NCBI RefSeq assembly: GCF_000739655.1
Contig: NZ_BATR01000191.1
Coordinates: 62,001-126,000 of the forward strand
Length of the DNA stretch: 64,000 nucleotides
Direction: 5' to 3'
Source: Verrucomicrobium sp. BvORR106
GTDB taxonomy: Bacteria; Verrucomicrobiota; Verrucomicrobiia; Verrucomicrobiales; Verrucomicrobiaceae
Made by a program: the position numbers and the translations under genes. Under the pieces are notes generated by a model. That model saw nothing but the letters and a program-made list of their open reading frames with translations, was not told where the DNA came from and did not search any database. Shown piece after piece: positions 8,363 through 18,166 of the stretch (within the stretch, counting starts at the first letter, position 1; every line of letters starts with the position of its first letter).

Positions 8363-10528
8363 ATGCCCTCCATAGGACCTACCATCCACGGTGTCGACCT
8401 GTCCGCTTTCGTCACCAAAGACTTCAGCACCGGACGCCGACCTGAAGTCGGTCGGGGCGAGCGCACGCCGTTTGCGCGGGGCAGCGCACGTTTTTCCAGC
8501 ACCAATCTGACCCGCATCAAGCTGACCACGGTAGGCCAGCCCACGACCCGCGCCACCCGCATCACTGAAAAATCGGTGCGAACGGCCAGCCGCGCGATGG
8601 GTGAGGCGCTGGGCGCACTGGCCTCTGGCAGCATCCCTACGGCAGGCAAGTGGTTGACCCAGGCCCGTCAGAACCTCGAACCCATGCTCGACAAGGCGGT
8701 TTTGGCTCAGGCCTCTGAACTCTCCGGCAGCCAACACACGCCCAAGGAGGTGGCAGATCACATCCTGCAGGTCCGGCTTGGCAAACACCTAGCGCAGATC
8801 GATGACGCCACCCTGTTCACGATGGCCAAGCTCGTGAATACCGACTCGCAAAATGAGCTGGGGCCCGATGGCCCGCTCCTTCGTCAGGCGGTGATCAAGG
8901 AGGTTGATGCCCGCCTCGCAGGCGGTCTGGGAACAATACGGGCAGAGCTTTCAAACCCCACCATGGACGCCGGCAAAGCCGCCCGGCGTTTGAATGATGA
9001 CGTCGAAGTGCTGATCGACCGCTGGATCGTGGCTAAACGCCTCAAGGGAGAACCTCTCCCAAAGCAAAATGGGGTCGAGGTCCTGCCGTTCGCCCTGTCG
9101 ACCCACATCCGGATGAAGCTCATGTCAGAGCTCACCGATCCGGACCAAATGAAACAGGTGGCTCAGTTCATTGAGCCTTCCCGGCTTGCGGCCATGGCCA
9201 AAAATGCCAAGGAGCCCCTCCTTGGCGTTTTGAAGGAGGTCGTTACCCACAAGCTTCTGGACCGGATGAACTCCCTAACAGCGCCGCTCGCCGCGCTGGA
9301 CTTCGGAGCGCCGGACAAAATCGCTCCCACCTTGGACACCGCTTATTCGGATTTCTCCAGCATTCTCAAGGTCGCCCAGGAACTGGAATCCCACACGGGA
9401 GAGACCACCCTCACAAGCATGCTCAAAGGTGGCTTCGAGGGCGTTCTGACCTCCGTCTTCGAAGAGGTCGCGACGACGGATGGCCTGCTTGAAAAGCTCA
9501 GCAGCAAAGATCTCACCACGCTGATGGAGATCGGCGGCAAAGCAGGCGTCAACCTCGATGAGCTGCCCGCCTCGAAGATCAATGTGCGAGAACAAGTGCG
9601 AGAGATCGCCAAGGCGAGGATCGAATCCAGCTACCCGGAAGTCCGACGCCTCGGTCAGGCCGTGCTGTCCGAGATGACTGCCAGCCCCATCCATCTCGAT
9701 CGTCTCTGGACGAGCATGAACGCCTTCCGGGCCGAGGTCACCCGGGGTCTCGCCCATCATCATCGCGTCCTGGACCCCTCCATTCCCGTGCCAGAGGAGG
9801 GTGATGGGGAGATCTACGCCGCCATGATCCTCGATCACATGGCGCACTTCTCGCCAGATCACCCCCGAAGCAACCGCGACGAGGTGCTGGACCTCCTGGT
9901 GCCGGACCTCTCCGGGGATTCCGTGAAACAACTCCCCTACCGCACCACGGATCTGACCTCGGAGATGCTCGCCCCCTTCTCCACCGCTGAGCTCACCCGC
10001 CTGCACTACCACGTGTGTTCAGAGCTCAAGAACTCCAAGTACAAGAGTGATGCGGGCAAACAGCAGCTCATCCGCAATCAGAAGGCCCTGGAAGACATCA
10101 TGCTCGACAGGAAGTTCCCCGTAGTGCATACCCTGCTCGACAACCACGCGGTGGAGGCCTCACTAAGCATCGTCTCCGACCAGGGCAAAAAGCACATCAG
10201 TCAGATGGCCCAGCTCAAAGGGGAAAGGACAGTGGCCATGACCAACATCATTTTCACGAACTTCCTCCTGAGCCAGGGCATGAACCGCTTCTGTCAGGCG
10301 TTCGACCCCTACGTCCTGGACAAACCCGAGACGCACCATGTTGACTTTGGCGATGACCGCTTTGAAAGCTGGTCCAGCTTCTACAATGCCGCCCGGGATG
10401 AGGCAGCGGAGAAAGCTTTCCCAGGTGGGAAACTACCAGAAGGAGTGACATCCAAAACCATCCAGGCGCAGAGCATTCTCGAGGGGTCTTGGGCGGGCCG
10501 AAACTATCTCCGCCAGCTGGCGGGTTGA
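8363..10528 (+). CDS. Large helical protein, candidate type III effector
   Basis: A 721-residue protein with no signal peptide and no membrane segment. The first 80 residues are poor in acidic residues and rich in Thr, Ser and Arg (NLTRIKLTTVGQPTTRATR), which fits a type III secretion signal plus chaperone-binding region. From about residue 85 to the end the sequence is almost all predicted amphipathic helix, without an enzyme motif that I can name. The gene lies 54 bp after the second CesT-like gene on the same strand. The secreted-effector call rests on the N-terminal composition and the neighbours. A large cytoplasmic helical scaffold is the alternative. Confidence 0.5.
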   Translation: MPSIGPTIHGVDLSAFVTKDFSTGRRPEVGRGERTPFARGSARFSSTNLTRIKLTTVGQPTTRATRITEKSVRTASRAMGEALGALASGSIPTAGKWLTQARQNLEPMLDKAVLAQASELSGSQHTPKEVADHILQVRLGKHLAQIDDATLFTMAKLVNTDSQNELGPDGPLLRQAVIKEVDARLAGGLGTIRAELSNPTMDAGKAARRLNDDVEVLIDRWIVAKRLKGEPLPKQNGVEVLPFALSTHIRMKLMSELTDPDQMKQVAQFIEPSRLAAMAKNAKEPLLGVLKEVVTHKLLDRMNSLTAPLAALDFGAPDKIAPTLDTAYSDFSSILKVAQELESHTGETTLTSMLKGGFEGVLTSVFEEVATTDGLLEKLSSKDLTTLMEIGGKAGVNLDELPASKINVREQVREIAKARIESSYPEVRRLGQAVLSEMTASPIHLDRLWTSMNAFRAEVTRGLAHHHRVLDPSIPVPEEGDGEIYAAMILDHMAHFSPDHPRSNRDEVLDLLVPDLSGDSVKQLPYRTTDLTSEMLAPFSTAELTRLHYHVCSELKNSKYKSDAGKQQLIRNQKALEDIMLDRKFPVVHTLLDNHAVEASLSIVSDQGKKHISQMAQLKGERTVAMTNIIFTNFLLSQGMNRFCQAFDPYVLDKPETHHVDFGDDRFESWSSFYNAARDEAAEKAFPGGKLPEGVTSKTIQAQSILEGSWAGRNYLRQLAG

Positions 10529-10550
10529 TGCCTCGTCCTCACAGAGTCAA

Positions 10551-10580
10551 CGTGTGCTGGTCGGCCAAAGCCAGCACACG
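10551..10580. terminator. Hairpin between convergent genes
   Basis: A perfect 10 bp inverted repeat (CGTGTGCTGG and CCAGCACACG) with a 10-base loop. It sits 22 bp after the effector-like gene and 29 bp from the stop of the converging DUF1501 gene. No T tract follows on either strand, so it is a weak or factor-assisted terminator, or a barrier that protects RNA ends. Confidence 0.5.
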
Positions 10581-10609
10581 GCGCAAAACTGGAAGACGGG
10601 CCAGTCTGC

Positions 10610-12076
10610 CTACGCCAGAATCCCCTTCACGATGTTCCCCGCTACATCCGTGAGCCGGAAGTCTCGGCCCTGGAAGCGGTAGGTGAGGCGTTCGTGATCG
10701 ATGCCCAGCAGGTGGAGCATGGTGGCGTGGAAGTCATGCACCGTCACGGGATCGCGGGCGACCTCATAGCCGAGGTCATCCGTCTCGCCGTAGGTGATGC
10801 CACCTTTGATGCCACCGCCGGCCATCCAGAAGGTGAAGCACTCCCGGTGGTGATCGCGGCCGTAGCTCTTGCTCTTGGTGCTGAAGCTGCCCTGGGAGTA
10901 GCTGGTGCGGCCAAACTCCCCACCCCAGACGACCAGAGTATCCTTCAGCATGTCCCGCTGCTTCAGATCCTTGATGAGCGCGGCGCAGGGCTGGTCGATC
11001 TCCTTGGTGGAAACGGGGTAGTTCATGGGCAGGCCACCGTGGTGGTCCCAGCCAGGATGGTAGAGCTGGATGAACTTCACGTTCTTCTCCGCGAGGCGGC
11101 GGGCAAGAATGCAGTTCGAGGCAAAACTCCCCGGCGTCTTCGCATCCGGGCCGTACATCTGGAAGACCGACTCCGGCTCCTTGCTGAAGTCCGTGGCATC
11201 CGGCACGGAGGCCTGCATGCGGAAGGCCATCTCATACTGCTCGATGCGGGCGGTGATCTCCGCATCCGGCCGGGAGACGAACTGCCGCTCATGCATGGCC
11301 TTCAGCGTGTCCAGCATCTTGCGGGTGGCCCCGCGGGCGATCCCCTCGGGTTCGCTCAAATAAAGCACAGCATCCTTTCCGGCGCGAAACTGCACCCCCT
11401 GGTACTGGGTGGGCAGGAAGCCCGCATCCCAGAGGCGGTAGCTCAGCGGCTGGTCCACCGGCCGGCGGGAGATGAGGACGATGAAGCCCGGGAGGTCACG
11501 ATTGTCCGTGCCCAACCCGTACTGGAGCCAGGATCCGATGCTCGGGCGGCCCGGCAGCGGGGCCCCCGTCTGCATGAAGGTCAGCGCCGGGTCATGGTTC
11601 ACGGCCTCCGACGTCATGCTCTTGATGAAGCAGAGGTCATCCACCACTTTCGCAGTTTCAGGAAACATCTCCGAGACCCATGCGCCGCTCTGGCCGTGCT
11701 GCTTGAACTCAAAGGCAGATGGCACCAGCGGGAACGACGTCTGGGAGCCGGCCATGCCGGGCGGGCGTTTTCCCTTCAAATAGGAGTCCGGCAGCCCCTC
11801 GCCCTGCCGCTTCATCAGCTCAGGACGGTAGTCAAAGCTGTCGAGCTGCGAAGGACCGCCGCTCATGAACAGGAAGATCACCCGCTTGGCCTTCGGCGCG
11901 AAGTGAGGCAGCCCAGGAAGTCCGCCTTCCGAGGCGACGGCAGCTGACGGCGCAGCCGCCGCTTGCCCCTGCTGGAGCATGTCCGCCAGGGCCAGCCCAC
12001 CAAAACCCAAGCCCATACGGCTCAGCATGTCCCGGCGGGTCAGTCCGAAGGCAGAAGTGCGCTGTTGGCAAAACAT
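10610..12076 (-). CDS. DUF1501 secreted protein (first copy)
   Basis: A 488-residue member of the DUF1501 family, which is related to the alkaline phosphatase/sulfatase fold. The start has a twin-arginine signal (TRRDMLSRMGLGFGG), so export in folded form is likely. Family marks are FMSGGPSQLDSFDYRPE, VVWGGEFGRTSYS, GRDHHRECFTFWMAGGG and [18 protein letters not shown]. It follows the PSCyt1/DUF1549/DUF1553 gene by 48 bp, the usual order for this pair. The substrate is not known; a role in periplasmic handling of polysaccharides or sulfated compounds has been proposed from genome context for such pairs. Confidence 0.9.
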   Translation of the reverse strand: MFCQQRTSAFGLTRRDMLSRMGLGFGGLALADMLQQGQAAAAPSAAVASEGGLPGLPHFAPKAKRVIFLFMSGGPSQLDSFDYRPELMKRQGEGLPDSYLKGKRPPGMAGSQTSFPLVPSAFEFKQHGQSGAWVSEMFPETAKVVDDLCFIKSMTSEAVNHDPALTFMQTGAPLPGRPSIGSWLQYGLGTDNRDLPGFIVLISRRPVDQPLSYRLWDAGFLPTQYQGVQFRAGKDAVLYLSEPEGIARGATRKMLDTLKAMHERQFVSRPDAEITARIEQYEMAFRMQASVPDATDFSKEPESVFQMYGPDAKTPGSFASNCILARRLAEKNVKFIQLYHPGWDHHGGLPMNYPVSTKEIDQPCAALIKDLKQRDMLKDTLVVWGGEFGRTSYSQGSFSTKSKSYGRDHHRECFTFWMAGGGIKGGITYGETDDLGYEVARDPVTVHDFHATMLHLLGIDHERLTYRFQGRDFRLTDVAGNIVKGILA

Positions 12077-12124
12077 GAGGGAAATCGGGGTGATGAAATG
12101 GAGAGAAAGAGAGACTGACGTGGA

Positions 12125-15100
12125 TCAGGGCTTCATGACACATTCGTCCATGGCCAGGAGCGCCCGGGTGACCAGCGTGGTGGCAGCGACTTCGACCGCT
12201 GGCAGTTTGTCATCCACGGCGGCCTCGCCATTTTTGCGGCGCAGATTGTCTGCATCCGCAGGCTGGCTGGCAAAGTGTTCGCGCTGCTCTTTGAGCAGAC
12301 CGGTAAGGAGTTCCACCTGCCAGTCTGCGGCCTGGCGGGAAGTGAGCAGTCGATAGCCTTTGCGAATCCGACCGGCATCATCGTTGGGGAACTCGCGCAC
12401 CAGATTCTCTGCCAGCACACGGGCAGACTCCAGGAACTGCGGATCGTTGAACAACACGAGAGCCTGCAACGGGTTGGCACTGCGGTCGCGACGCGTCTTG
12501 CAGAACTCGCGAGTGGGTGCGTCGAAGACGCTCATGGCCGGTGGCGGCAGGGTCCGACGCCAGAAGGTGTACACGCTGCGCCGGAAGAGGTCCGCACCCT
12601 TGCTCTGGCTGTAGCTGTGCTGGGTGCCGGAGTCCTCCCACAGTCCGGCTGGCTGATAGGGCATGACGGGCGGGCCGAGCAGGCGACGATCCAGCAGCCC
12701 ACTGACCGCGAGAGCATTGTCACGCAGCTGTTCAGCGGTGAGGCGCTGCCGCGGACCGCGGGCCAGTAGCTTGTTATCGGGATCCTCCTTCAGCATCTCA
12801 ATCCGCTGCGGCAGGGATGACTGGCGATAGGTCGCGCTCATCGTGATGAGCTTGCAGAGTTCCTTGGTATCCCAACCGTTGTCCATGAACCACAGCGCCA
12901 GCCAGTCGAGCAGTTCCGGATGCGTAGGCAGTTGTCCTTGGACACCGAAGTCTTCACTGGTGCCCACAATGCCGCGTCCCATGAACATCTGCCAGACCCG
13001 GTTGACGTACACGCGGGAGGTCAGCGGATTACGCCTGTCCACCAGCCATTTGGCCAAGCCCAGGCGATCCCGGGAAAACTCCGACGGGAACGGGAACACG
13101 CTGGAGGGCGTATCCGGCTGCACGAGATCCCCTTTCGCCTCAAAGTGACCGCGGTTGAGCACATGGGTGACGCGGCGTTCGCCCGGCATTTCCCGCATCA
13201 CCATGATCTCCCGCATGCGATTGGAAATCTTGTTCTCCTCTTCACGGAGGGATTTGAGTTCAGCGACCACCTTCTTGAAAGGAGCATCCGCCTCCCGCTG
13301 CCACCACTGGAACCACTCATGCGGCTGGTTCAAGACGGCCGCACCGGCATCCAGACGCACCTCCACGGGAGAGAGCTCGCAGCCATACACCTTGAAGTCA
13401 TCCAGCAATGCAGCGGAAAGCGTGACGTCATTGTGGCGGCCCGCCAGCGTCAGCGTGGCGATCTCCACCATGTCTTTGCCCTCGTAGGAGTTGTCGTAAA
13501 CAATGTCCTTGTAGAGATTGTCGCGTACGACTTCTTGCTCCACCGGCTGACCATTCACATAGATGCGCATGCCCGAGGCCCGGCTGGAGCCGTCGTAGGT
13601 CACCGCCACATGCGTCCAGAGGTTGAGCGGAAGCTGCTTGGTGGATCGCACCCGCACCGCATTGCCGGGCCAGAAGTGACAGAGGGCGAAGGAGGGCTTG
13701 GTATCCTCCAGCAGAAGCTCGTACCCCATGGAGCCAGCATCCAGGCCTGCGCGGCTATGATGCACCACCACGGCACGGGCCAGTGGTTTTTCCAACTTCA
13801 TCCAGATGGAGAAGGAGAACGGATCTGTCCGGGAGAAATCGCCAGCGTTGGCAATGCTCAAGGAGTTGTCCCCCTGGAAGCGGATCGACTTGCCGACGTG
13901 CCCGTCCATGAGCTTCGTCTTGAGCCGCACCTTGCCCGGCTTGGTCTCATCCGCCCGGTTGGCCAGCACCTTGTCATCGCTCAAGGACTCAAAGTCGAGA
14001 TGAACCTGCGGCTTCACAGGGGTGACCGAAGCGTCACGGGAGGCCATCCAATGAGCAAAGCGTTCACGCCCCGACTCCTGCATGGCCTGGCGCTGTTGCT
14101 CTTTGAGGTTGATCTGCAGCTTCAACTCCGCATGACGACGCTCGTCGTCGCCCTCGTACACAAACATAGACGGAGCCGGAATATTCGAGGTGTACACCGT
14201 GTACAGGCCACACTCGTCGATGTTGTTGAGGAAGGCCGAAAGGCTGTAGTAATCCTTGGTGCTGATCGGATCATACTTGTGATCGTGACAGCGGGCGCAC
14301 TCCATGGAGAGCCCTAGGAAGGCAATACCATTGGTATGAACACGGTCTGCCACGATGTCCTGGCGGAACTCCTCCTCATTGCTGCCCGCCTCGTTGGACT
14401 GCTGGGGCAGGCGGTTGAAGGCCGTGGCCAGGTACATGTCCTGCGTCGGAGCAGGCAGCATGTCCCCCGCCGTCTGCCAGGTGACGAACTGGTCATAGGG
14501 AAGGTTATCATTAAAGGCCCGGATCACCCAGTCGCGATACGGCCAAGTCAAACTGTCATGATCTTCGTGACGGCCATAGGTGTCTGCAAAGCGGGAGACA
14601 TCCAGCCACTCAATCGCCATACGTTCGCCATACGCACTCGAGGCCAGCAGACGATCCACCACCTTCTCATAGGCGTTCGACGCGGTGTCCGTACTGAAGT
14701 TGTCCAACTCCTCCAGAGTCGGAGGCAGCCCCGTCAGATCAAAGGTCACCCTGCGGAGCCACTCCACGCGCTCTGCGGGCTTCGCCTGGGAGATGCCCGC
14801 CGCCACCAGCGGCTGCACGACAAAGGCATCGATGGGATTTTCGATGGCGATCTCGCGATTGGGAATGTCTGGGACTGGAACCGGGGCCGGTGGGATGAAT
14901 GACCAGTGTCGCTCATAGACGGCTCCTTCAGCGATCCAGCGCTTGAAGAGATCGATCTGAGCGGCCGTCAGCTTCTTGTTCTCCTTCGGCGGCGGCATGA
15001 CCTCATCCTCATCATGGGTGAGGAGCCTTTCGATGAACGAACTTTCATCTGGCTTGCCGGGCACAATGACCTTGTTCAGAAGGGCATTTTCACGGACATC

Positions 15101-15274
15101 GAGGCGCAGTTTCGCCTTCCGTTGCTTCTCATCCTGCCCATGGCACTTGAGGCAGTGTTCAGCCATAACTGGCTGAATTTGAAAGTTATAACTAATCTTC
15201 TCCGCAGCACTGGCGGCGATTGGACCGAGTAACCCGGTCAGGAGAAGCAGAACTGATGGGCGGGGGAACATCAT
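12125..15274 (-). CDS. Planctomycete-type cytochrome c with DUF1549, LamG-like and DUF1553 domains (first copy)
   Basis: A 1049-residue exported protein with a signal peptide at residues 1-24. The PSCyt1 heme motif HCLKCH is at residues 40-45. DUF1549 follows (about 145-350), holding a second CXXCH as CARCHDHKYDP (326-330). Residues about 425-640 look like a concanavalin/LamG domain (FSFSIWMKLEKP, LNLWTHVAVTYDG, MRIYVNGQPVE), suggesting carbohydrate binding. DUF1553 covers about 700-1000 (RVYVNRVWQMFMGRGIVGTSEDFG, LLARGPRQRLTAEQLRDNAL). It is the first gene of the pair with the DUF1501 gene and starts 36 bp from a divergent glycosyltransferase. Electron transfer during glycan oxidation is possible but unproven. 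Confidence 0.9.
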   Translation of the reverse strand: MMFPRPSVLLLLTGLLGPIAASAAEKISYNFQIQPVMAEHCLKCHGQDEKQRKAKLRLDVRENALLNKVIVPGKPDESSFIERLLTHDEDEVMPPPKENKKLTAAQIDLFKRWIAEGAVYERHWSFIPPAPVPVPDIPNREIAIENPIDAFVVQPLVAAGISQAKPAERVEWLRRVTFDLTGLPPTLEELDNFSTDTASNAYEKVVDRLLASSAYGERMAIEWLDVSRFADTYGRHEDHDSLTWPYRDWVIRAFNDNLPYDQFVTWQTAGDMLPAPTQDMYLATAFNRLPQQSNEAGSNEEEFRQDIVADRVHTNGIAFLGLSMECARCHDHKYDPISTKDYYSLSAFLNNIDECGLYTVYTSNIPAPSMFVYEGDDERRHAELKLQINLKEQQRQAMQESGRERFAHWMASRDASVTPVKPQVHLDFESLSDDKVLANRADETKPGKVRLKTKLMDGHVGKSIRFQGDNSLSIANAGDFSRTDPFSFSIWMKLEKPLARAVVVHHSRAGLDAGSMGYELLLEDTKPSFALCHFWPGNAVRVRSTKQLPLNLWTHVAVTYDGSSRASGMRIYVNGQPVEQEVVRDNLYKDIVYDNSYEGKDMVEIATLTLAGRHNDVTLSAALLDDFKVYGCELSPVEVRLDAGAAVLNQPHEWFQWWQREADAPFKKVVAELKSLREEENKISNRMREIMVMREMPGERRVTHVLNRGHFEAKGDLVQPDTPSSVFPFPSEFSRDRLGLAKWLVDRRNPLTSRVYVNRVWQMFMGRGIVGTSEDFGVQGQLPTHPELLDWLALWFMDNGWDTKELCKLITMSATYRQSSLPQRIEMLKEDPDNKLLARGPRQRLTAEQLRDNALAVSGLLDRRLLGPPVMPYQPAGLWEDSGTQHSYSQSKGADLFRRSVYTFWRRTLPPPAMSVFDAPTREFCKTRRDRSANPLQALVLFNDPQFLESARVLAENLVREFPNDDAGRIRKGYRLLTSRQAADWQVELLTGLLKEQREHFASQPADADNLRRKNGEAAVDDKLPAVEVAATTLVTRALLAMDECVMKP

Positions 15275-15310
15275 GAAAACCGGTCCAAAAAATGGCGCTG
15301 GACGCTAGCC

Positions 15311-17275
15311 GTGTCAGGCCAAAGTTCAAGCAGCAAGCCAGCCATGCCCCGACTCCGAAGCCTTCTCACCCTCCCCAACGTTTTTCGCATCGTCCTGCTG
15401 ATCATCTGTGTTCAGGCCATTGGATATCTGCGTGAGGAAAAGCCCCCCTGGAAATCCGCCTGGGGACGCCACAAGGCTGAAGGGGTGGATCCCAGCTTCC
15501 GGGAACATGTGTCCGCCGGGCTGTGGTATGGGACCGCCGCTCGCGCTGGCATCGCGGGGGCCATCCTGCTCCTCTCCCTGGCCTGGCGGAGGACGACCGC
15601 GCCGACCTCCGCGGGCACACAAACGCTGCTGGCCACCAGCGAGGCGGCCTCATCGCCATCACCTGTCGTCTTCTACAGTCTTCTGGGAGCCATCCTAGCT
15701 GGAGCGCTGGCCATGCGGGTACCGCGAATGACGCACTCCCTCTGGGGCGACGAAGCTGACGCCCTGGCCACCTATGTGCACGGCATGTACAAGCCTCTGA
15801 AGAAGAAGGACCGGCAAGGTCCTGTGTACTTTGAGGGGGCCATCTGGCCGCAGACCTTCTTCAGCGCCCGACATGGCCCGAACAACCATGTGCTCTTCAG
15901 TGCATCGAGCCGTCTCTGCCTGGAGGCCTGGCGGAAAATCACGAGCCGCAAGGACACGGAGTTCACGGAGTGGGTCGCGAGGATCCCCAGCCTCATCGGA
16001 GGCCTCGTCTCCCTGGCGGGGCTGGCTCTGCTGCTGCGACGGTGGGGCGTGCCGTGGCTCGGCCTGCTGGCCACGCTGTTCATGGCGCTCCATCCGTGGC
16101 ATGTTCGCTACTCGGCAGAGGCGCGGGGCTACGCGCTGGCCCTGGCGTTCTATCCCTTCCTCCTGCTGGCCCTCTCGCATGCGCTTGATCGGGGCCGCTG
16201 GCGAGCGTGGCTGACCTTTGGGCTGCTGGAGTTCCTGATCATGTATTCCTGGGCGGGCATGGCCTACGCCATGGCCCTGCTCAATCTGGTCGCGCTGGGG
16301 CTGATGGTTTCCAAGGCCGGTCGGGCCCAGCAAATAGTGCGCTGGGTAACAGTGAACCTCGTCGCAGCCATGCTGTTCATTTCCCTCTATGCGCCCCATG
16401 TACCGCAGATCGCAGAGGCCCACGAACGTTTGCAATGGCTGCGCGGCCTGCCCATGGATGCCGTCTGGTTTCACAATCTGGTGGCGGAATTCTTTACGGG
16501 CATCCCCTACCATCGCCAGATCGCGAGCAACCCGGGCGAGATCAGCTGGGAAGGCCTCATGCAGACATCCCCTGTGCTGACCTATTCAGGCTTCGCCCTC
16601 ATCATCCTTGCCTTTCTGACCGGTCTCGTCGGGCTGTGGAAGTGGCACCGCCAGCGGGCCTTGCTCGTCATCAGCACCTTCATCGCAGTGGTGCTGTGCA
16701 CCGTGCACTTCAAGTTCGGGATCAAAGACGAGCTCCGTTCCTGGTATCTCATCTTCGCCCTGCCCGCCCTCAGCATCACCGTGGCCTGCGGGCTCCAGTT
16801 GCTGGGCACGGGACTCTGCCGGGTGTTTCGTTTACGGTCTCACCTTGCCACGGCAACCGTCGCCATCGCCTTGTTGCTGATCGCGGCCGCCTCCCTGTGG
16901 GTGATGAACTGGAGCCAGATGCGCCTGCCCTTCGAAGACTACCGCGGTGTGCTTGCTGCATCGCGCGAGAAGCACGAGAACTTCTCCCCCAAGGCCACTT
17001 CCAATGTGCTCATGTGCTGGCTGTGGCGCTACAGCGCCGTCTATGATCCGCGCGGGGAGATCCAGGTCAGGTCCGGCCCCGGGCTCAGAGCAAGGATGGA
17101 GGAAATAAAGGCGAAAAAAGGCGAGCTCTACATGGTGGTGGGTTTCAGGACTCTGGCGGAATCGTCGAATGCAGAAATCATCGCCATGGTGGAAGATCCG
17201 GCACTGTTTGAGAAGGTGCGCCTCTTCCCCTCCCGCCAATCCATTCAGATGATGGAGCTCTATCGCATGCGATAG
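15311..17275 (+). CDS. GT-C type membrane glycosyltransferase (family 39 / PMT_2-like)
   Basis: A 654-residue polytopic protein if started at the GTG at 15311; an ATG at 15344 gives 643 residues. The first membrane segment starts near residue 25 (NVFRIVLLIICVQAIGYL). The loop after the second segment has the GT-C catalytic signature HSLWGDEADA, with the Asp-Glu pair expected to bind a polyprenyl-phosphate sugar. Many further membrane segments follow (WLGLLATLFMALHPWHVRYSAEARGYA is the typical second loop). It likely moves a sugar from a lipid carrier to a protein or glycan on the outer face of the inner membrane. The next gene on the strand is a polysaccharide deacetylase. Confidence 0.8.
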   Translation: MSGQSSSSKPAMPRLRSLLTLPNVFRIVLLIICVQAIGYLREEKPPWKSAWGRHKAEGVDPSFREHVSAGLWYGTAARAGIAGAILLLSLAWRRTTAPTSAGTQTLLATSEAASSPSPVVFYSLLGAILAGALAMRVPRMTHSLWGDEADALATYVHGMYKPLKKKDRQGPVYFEGAIWPQTFFSARHGPNNHVLFSASSRLCLEAWRKITSRKDTEFTEWVARIPSLIGGLVSLAGLALLLRRWGVPWLGLLATLFMALHPWHVRYSAEARGYALALAFYPFLLLALSHALDRGRWRAWLTFGLLEFLIMYSWAGMAYAMALLNLVALGLMVSKAGRAQQIVRWVTVNLVAAMLFISLYAPHVPQIAEAHERLQWLRGLPMDAVWFHNLVAEFFTGIPYHRQIASNPGEISWEGLMQTSPVLTYSGFALIILAFLTGLVGLWKWHRQRALLVISTFIAVVLCTVHFKFGIKDELRSWYLIFALPALSITVACGLQLLGTGLCRVFRLRSHLATATVAIALLLIAAASLWVMNWSQMRLPFEDYRGVLAASREKHENFSPKATSNVLMCWLWRYSAVYDPRGEIQVRSGPGLRARMEEIKAKKGELYMVVGFRTLAESSNAEIIAMVEDPALFEKVRLFPSRQSIQMMELYRMR

Positions 17276-17407
17276 CCCCGATTCTAGCCCCCCTGCGCGC
17301 AAACCACGCGAGCGAATGCGCAATGCTTGCGGCGCACCGGGGCGATGAATCTGGGATGATAGTCTCACGAAGGAGGAGTGTCACATCCCCTCTTCCTTCG
17401 AAAGATC

Positions 17408-18166
17408 ATGAAGTCATCCAGGATGGTTTTGGGGTTGGTGCTGCTCGCGGTCGCCATCATCGTGACGGCAATCTTTCCGCAGCATTCGCCGCCCCCATCT
17501 CAAACACCGTCGACCGAGGAACAGACCACCTCGTCGAGCCCGATGGAGCACGGCCCCATGGGACGCCACCAGATCGCGTTGACCTTCGATGCCGAAGGCG
17601 GTGATGAAGACATGGCCGATCTGCTGTCCGCCCTGCAAGACGGTCGGGTGTCGGCCACTTTCTTTCTCACCGGCAAGTGGGCCGATGAACACCCCGCATG
17701 GGCCTCCCTCATTGCGGACAGCTGTCACATCATCGGCAACCATTCCTGGGGACACAGGGACCCGTCACAGATGGAGGCCTGGGAGGTGCAACAGGAGGTC
17801 ATGCGTGTGGAAGACCGCTTCGTCAGCCTCTATGGCACGCAATATCGCAAATTGTACCGGCTTCCCTACCCAGTAAATTCGGCCCCGGTCCACCAACTGG
17901 TGAAGAGCCTTGGTTACCACATCGTGGGCTGGTCCATCGACAGCTTGGACGATTCTCCACCGCCCAAGTCTGCCGCATTCATCACGAATCGGATTCTTCA
18001 GCACAGCAACGAGGACCTGGATGGTGCCATCCTCCACTTCACAATTGGCAAACCCGACACCGTGGCCTCACTGCCAGCGATCATCGCCGCATTGAGGGAT
18101 CGAGGTTTCGAGTTCGCCACGATCGCGGACTGGATTCCCGAAGCGGAAGTCATCCCCCCTCAGTAA
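17408..18166 (+). CDS. Polysaccharide deacetylase (NodB/CE4), membrane-anchored
   Basis: 252 residues from the ATG at 17408; a GTG at 17378 sits directly on an AAGGAGGAG stretch and would add ten residues. Residues 6-26 are a signal anchor (MVLGLVLLAVAIIVTA). The NodB domain shows IALTFDAEGGDED (catalytic and metal Asp), GNHSWGHRD (metal-binding H-x3-H), YRLPYPVNSAPV and GYHIVGWSIDSLDD. It should remove acetyl or similar groups from an N-acetylated glycan such as peptidoglycan or an exopolysaccharide. The final RxPY and the second His (LHFTIGKP, where many members have LHD) deviate slightly from consensus. The 3' end overlaps the converging cassette D gene by 7 bp. Confidence 0.85.
   Translation: MKSSRMVLGLVLLAVAIIVTAIFPQHSPPPSQTPSTEEQTTSSSPMEHGPMGRHQIALTFDAEGGDEDMADLLSALQDGRVSATFFLTGKWADEHPAWASLIADSCHIIGNHSWGHRDPSQMEAWEVQQEVMRVEDRFVSLYGTQYRKLYRLPYPVNSAPVHQLVKSLGYHIVGWSIDSLDDSPPPKSAAFITNRILQHSNEDLDGAILHFTIGKPDTVASLPAIIAALRDRGFEFATIADWIPEAEVIPPQ

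Noticed and set aside
12920-14317. 465-codon open frame on the plus strand
   Set aside because: Antisense to the first PSCyt1 gene, whose motifs (CARCH, LamG, DUF1553) are clear.
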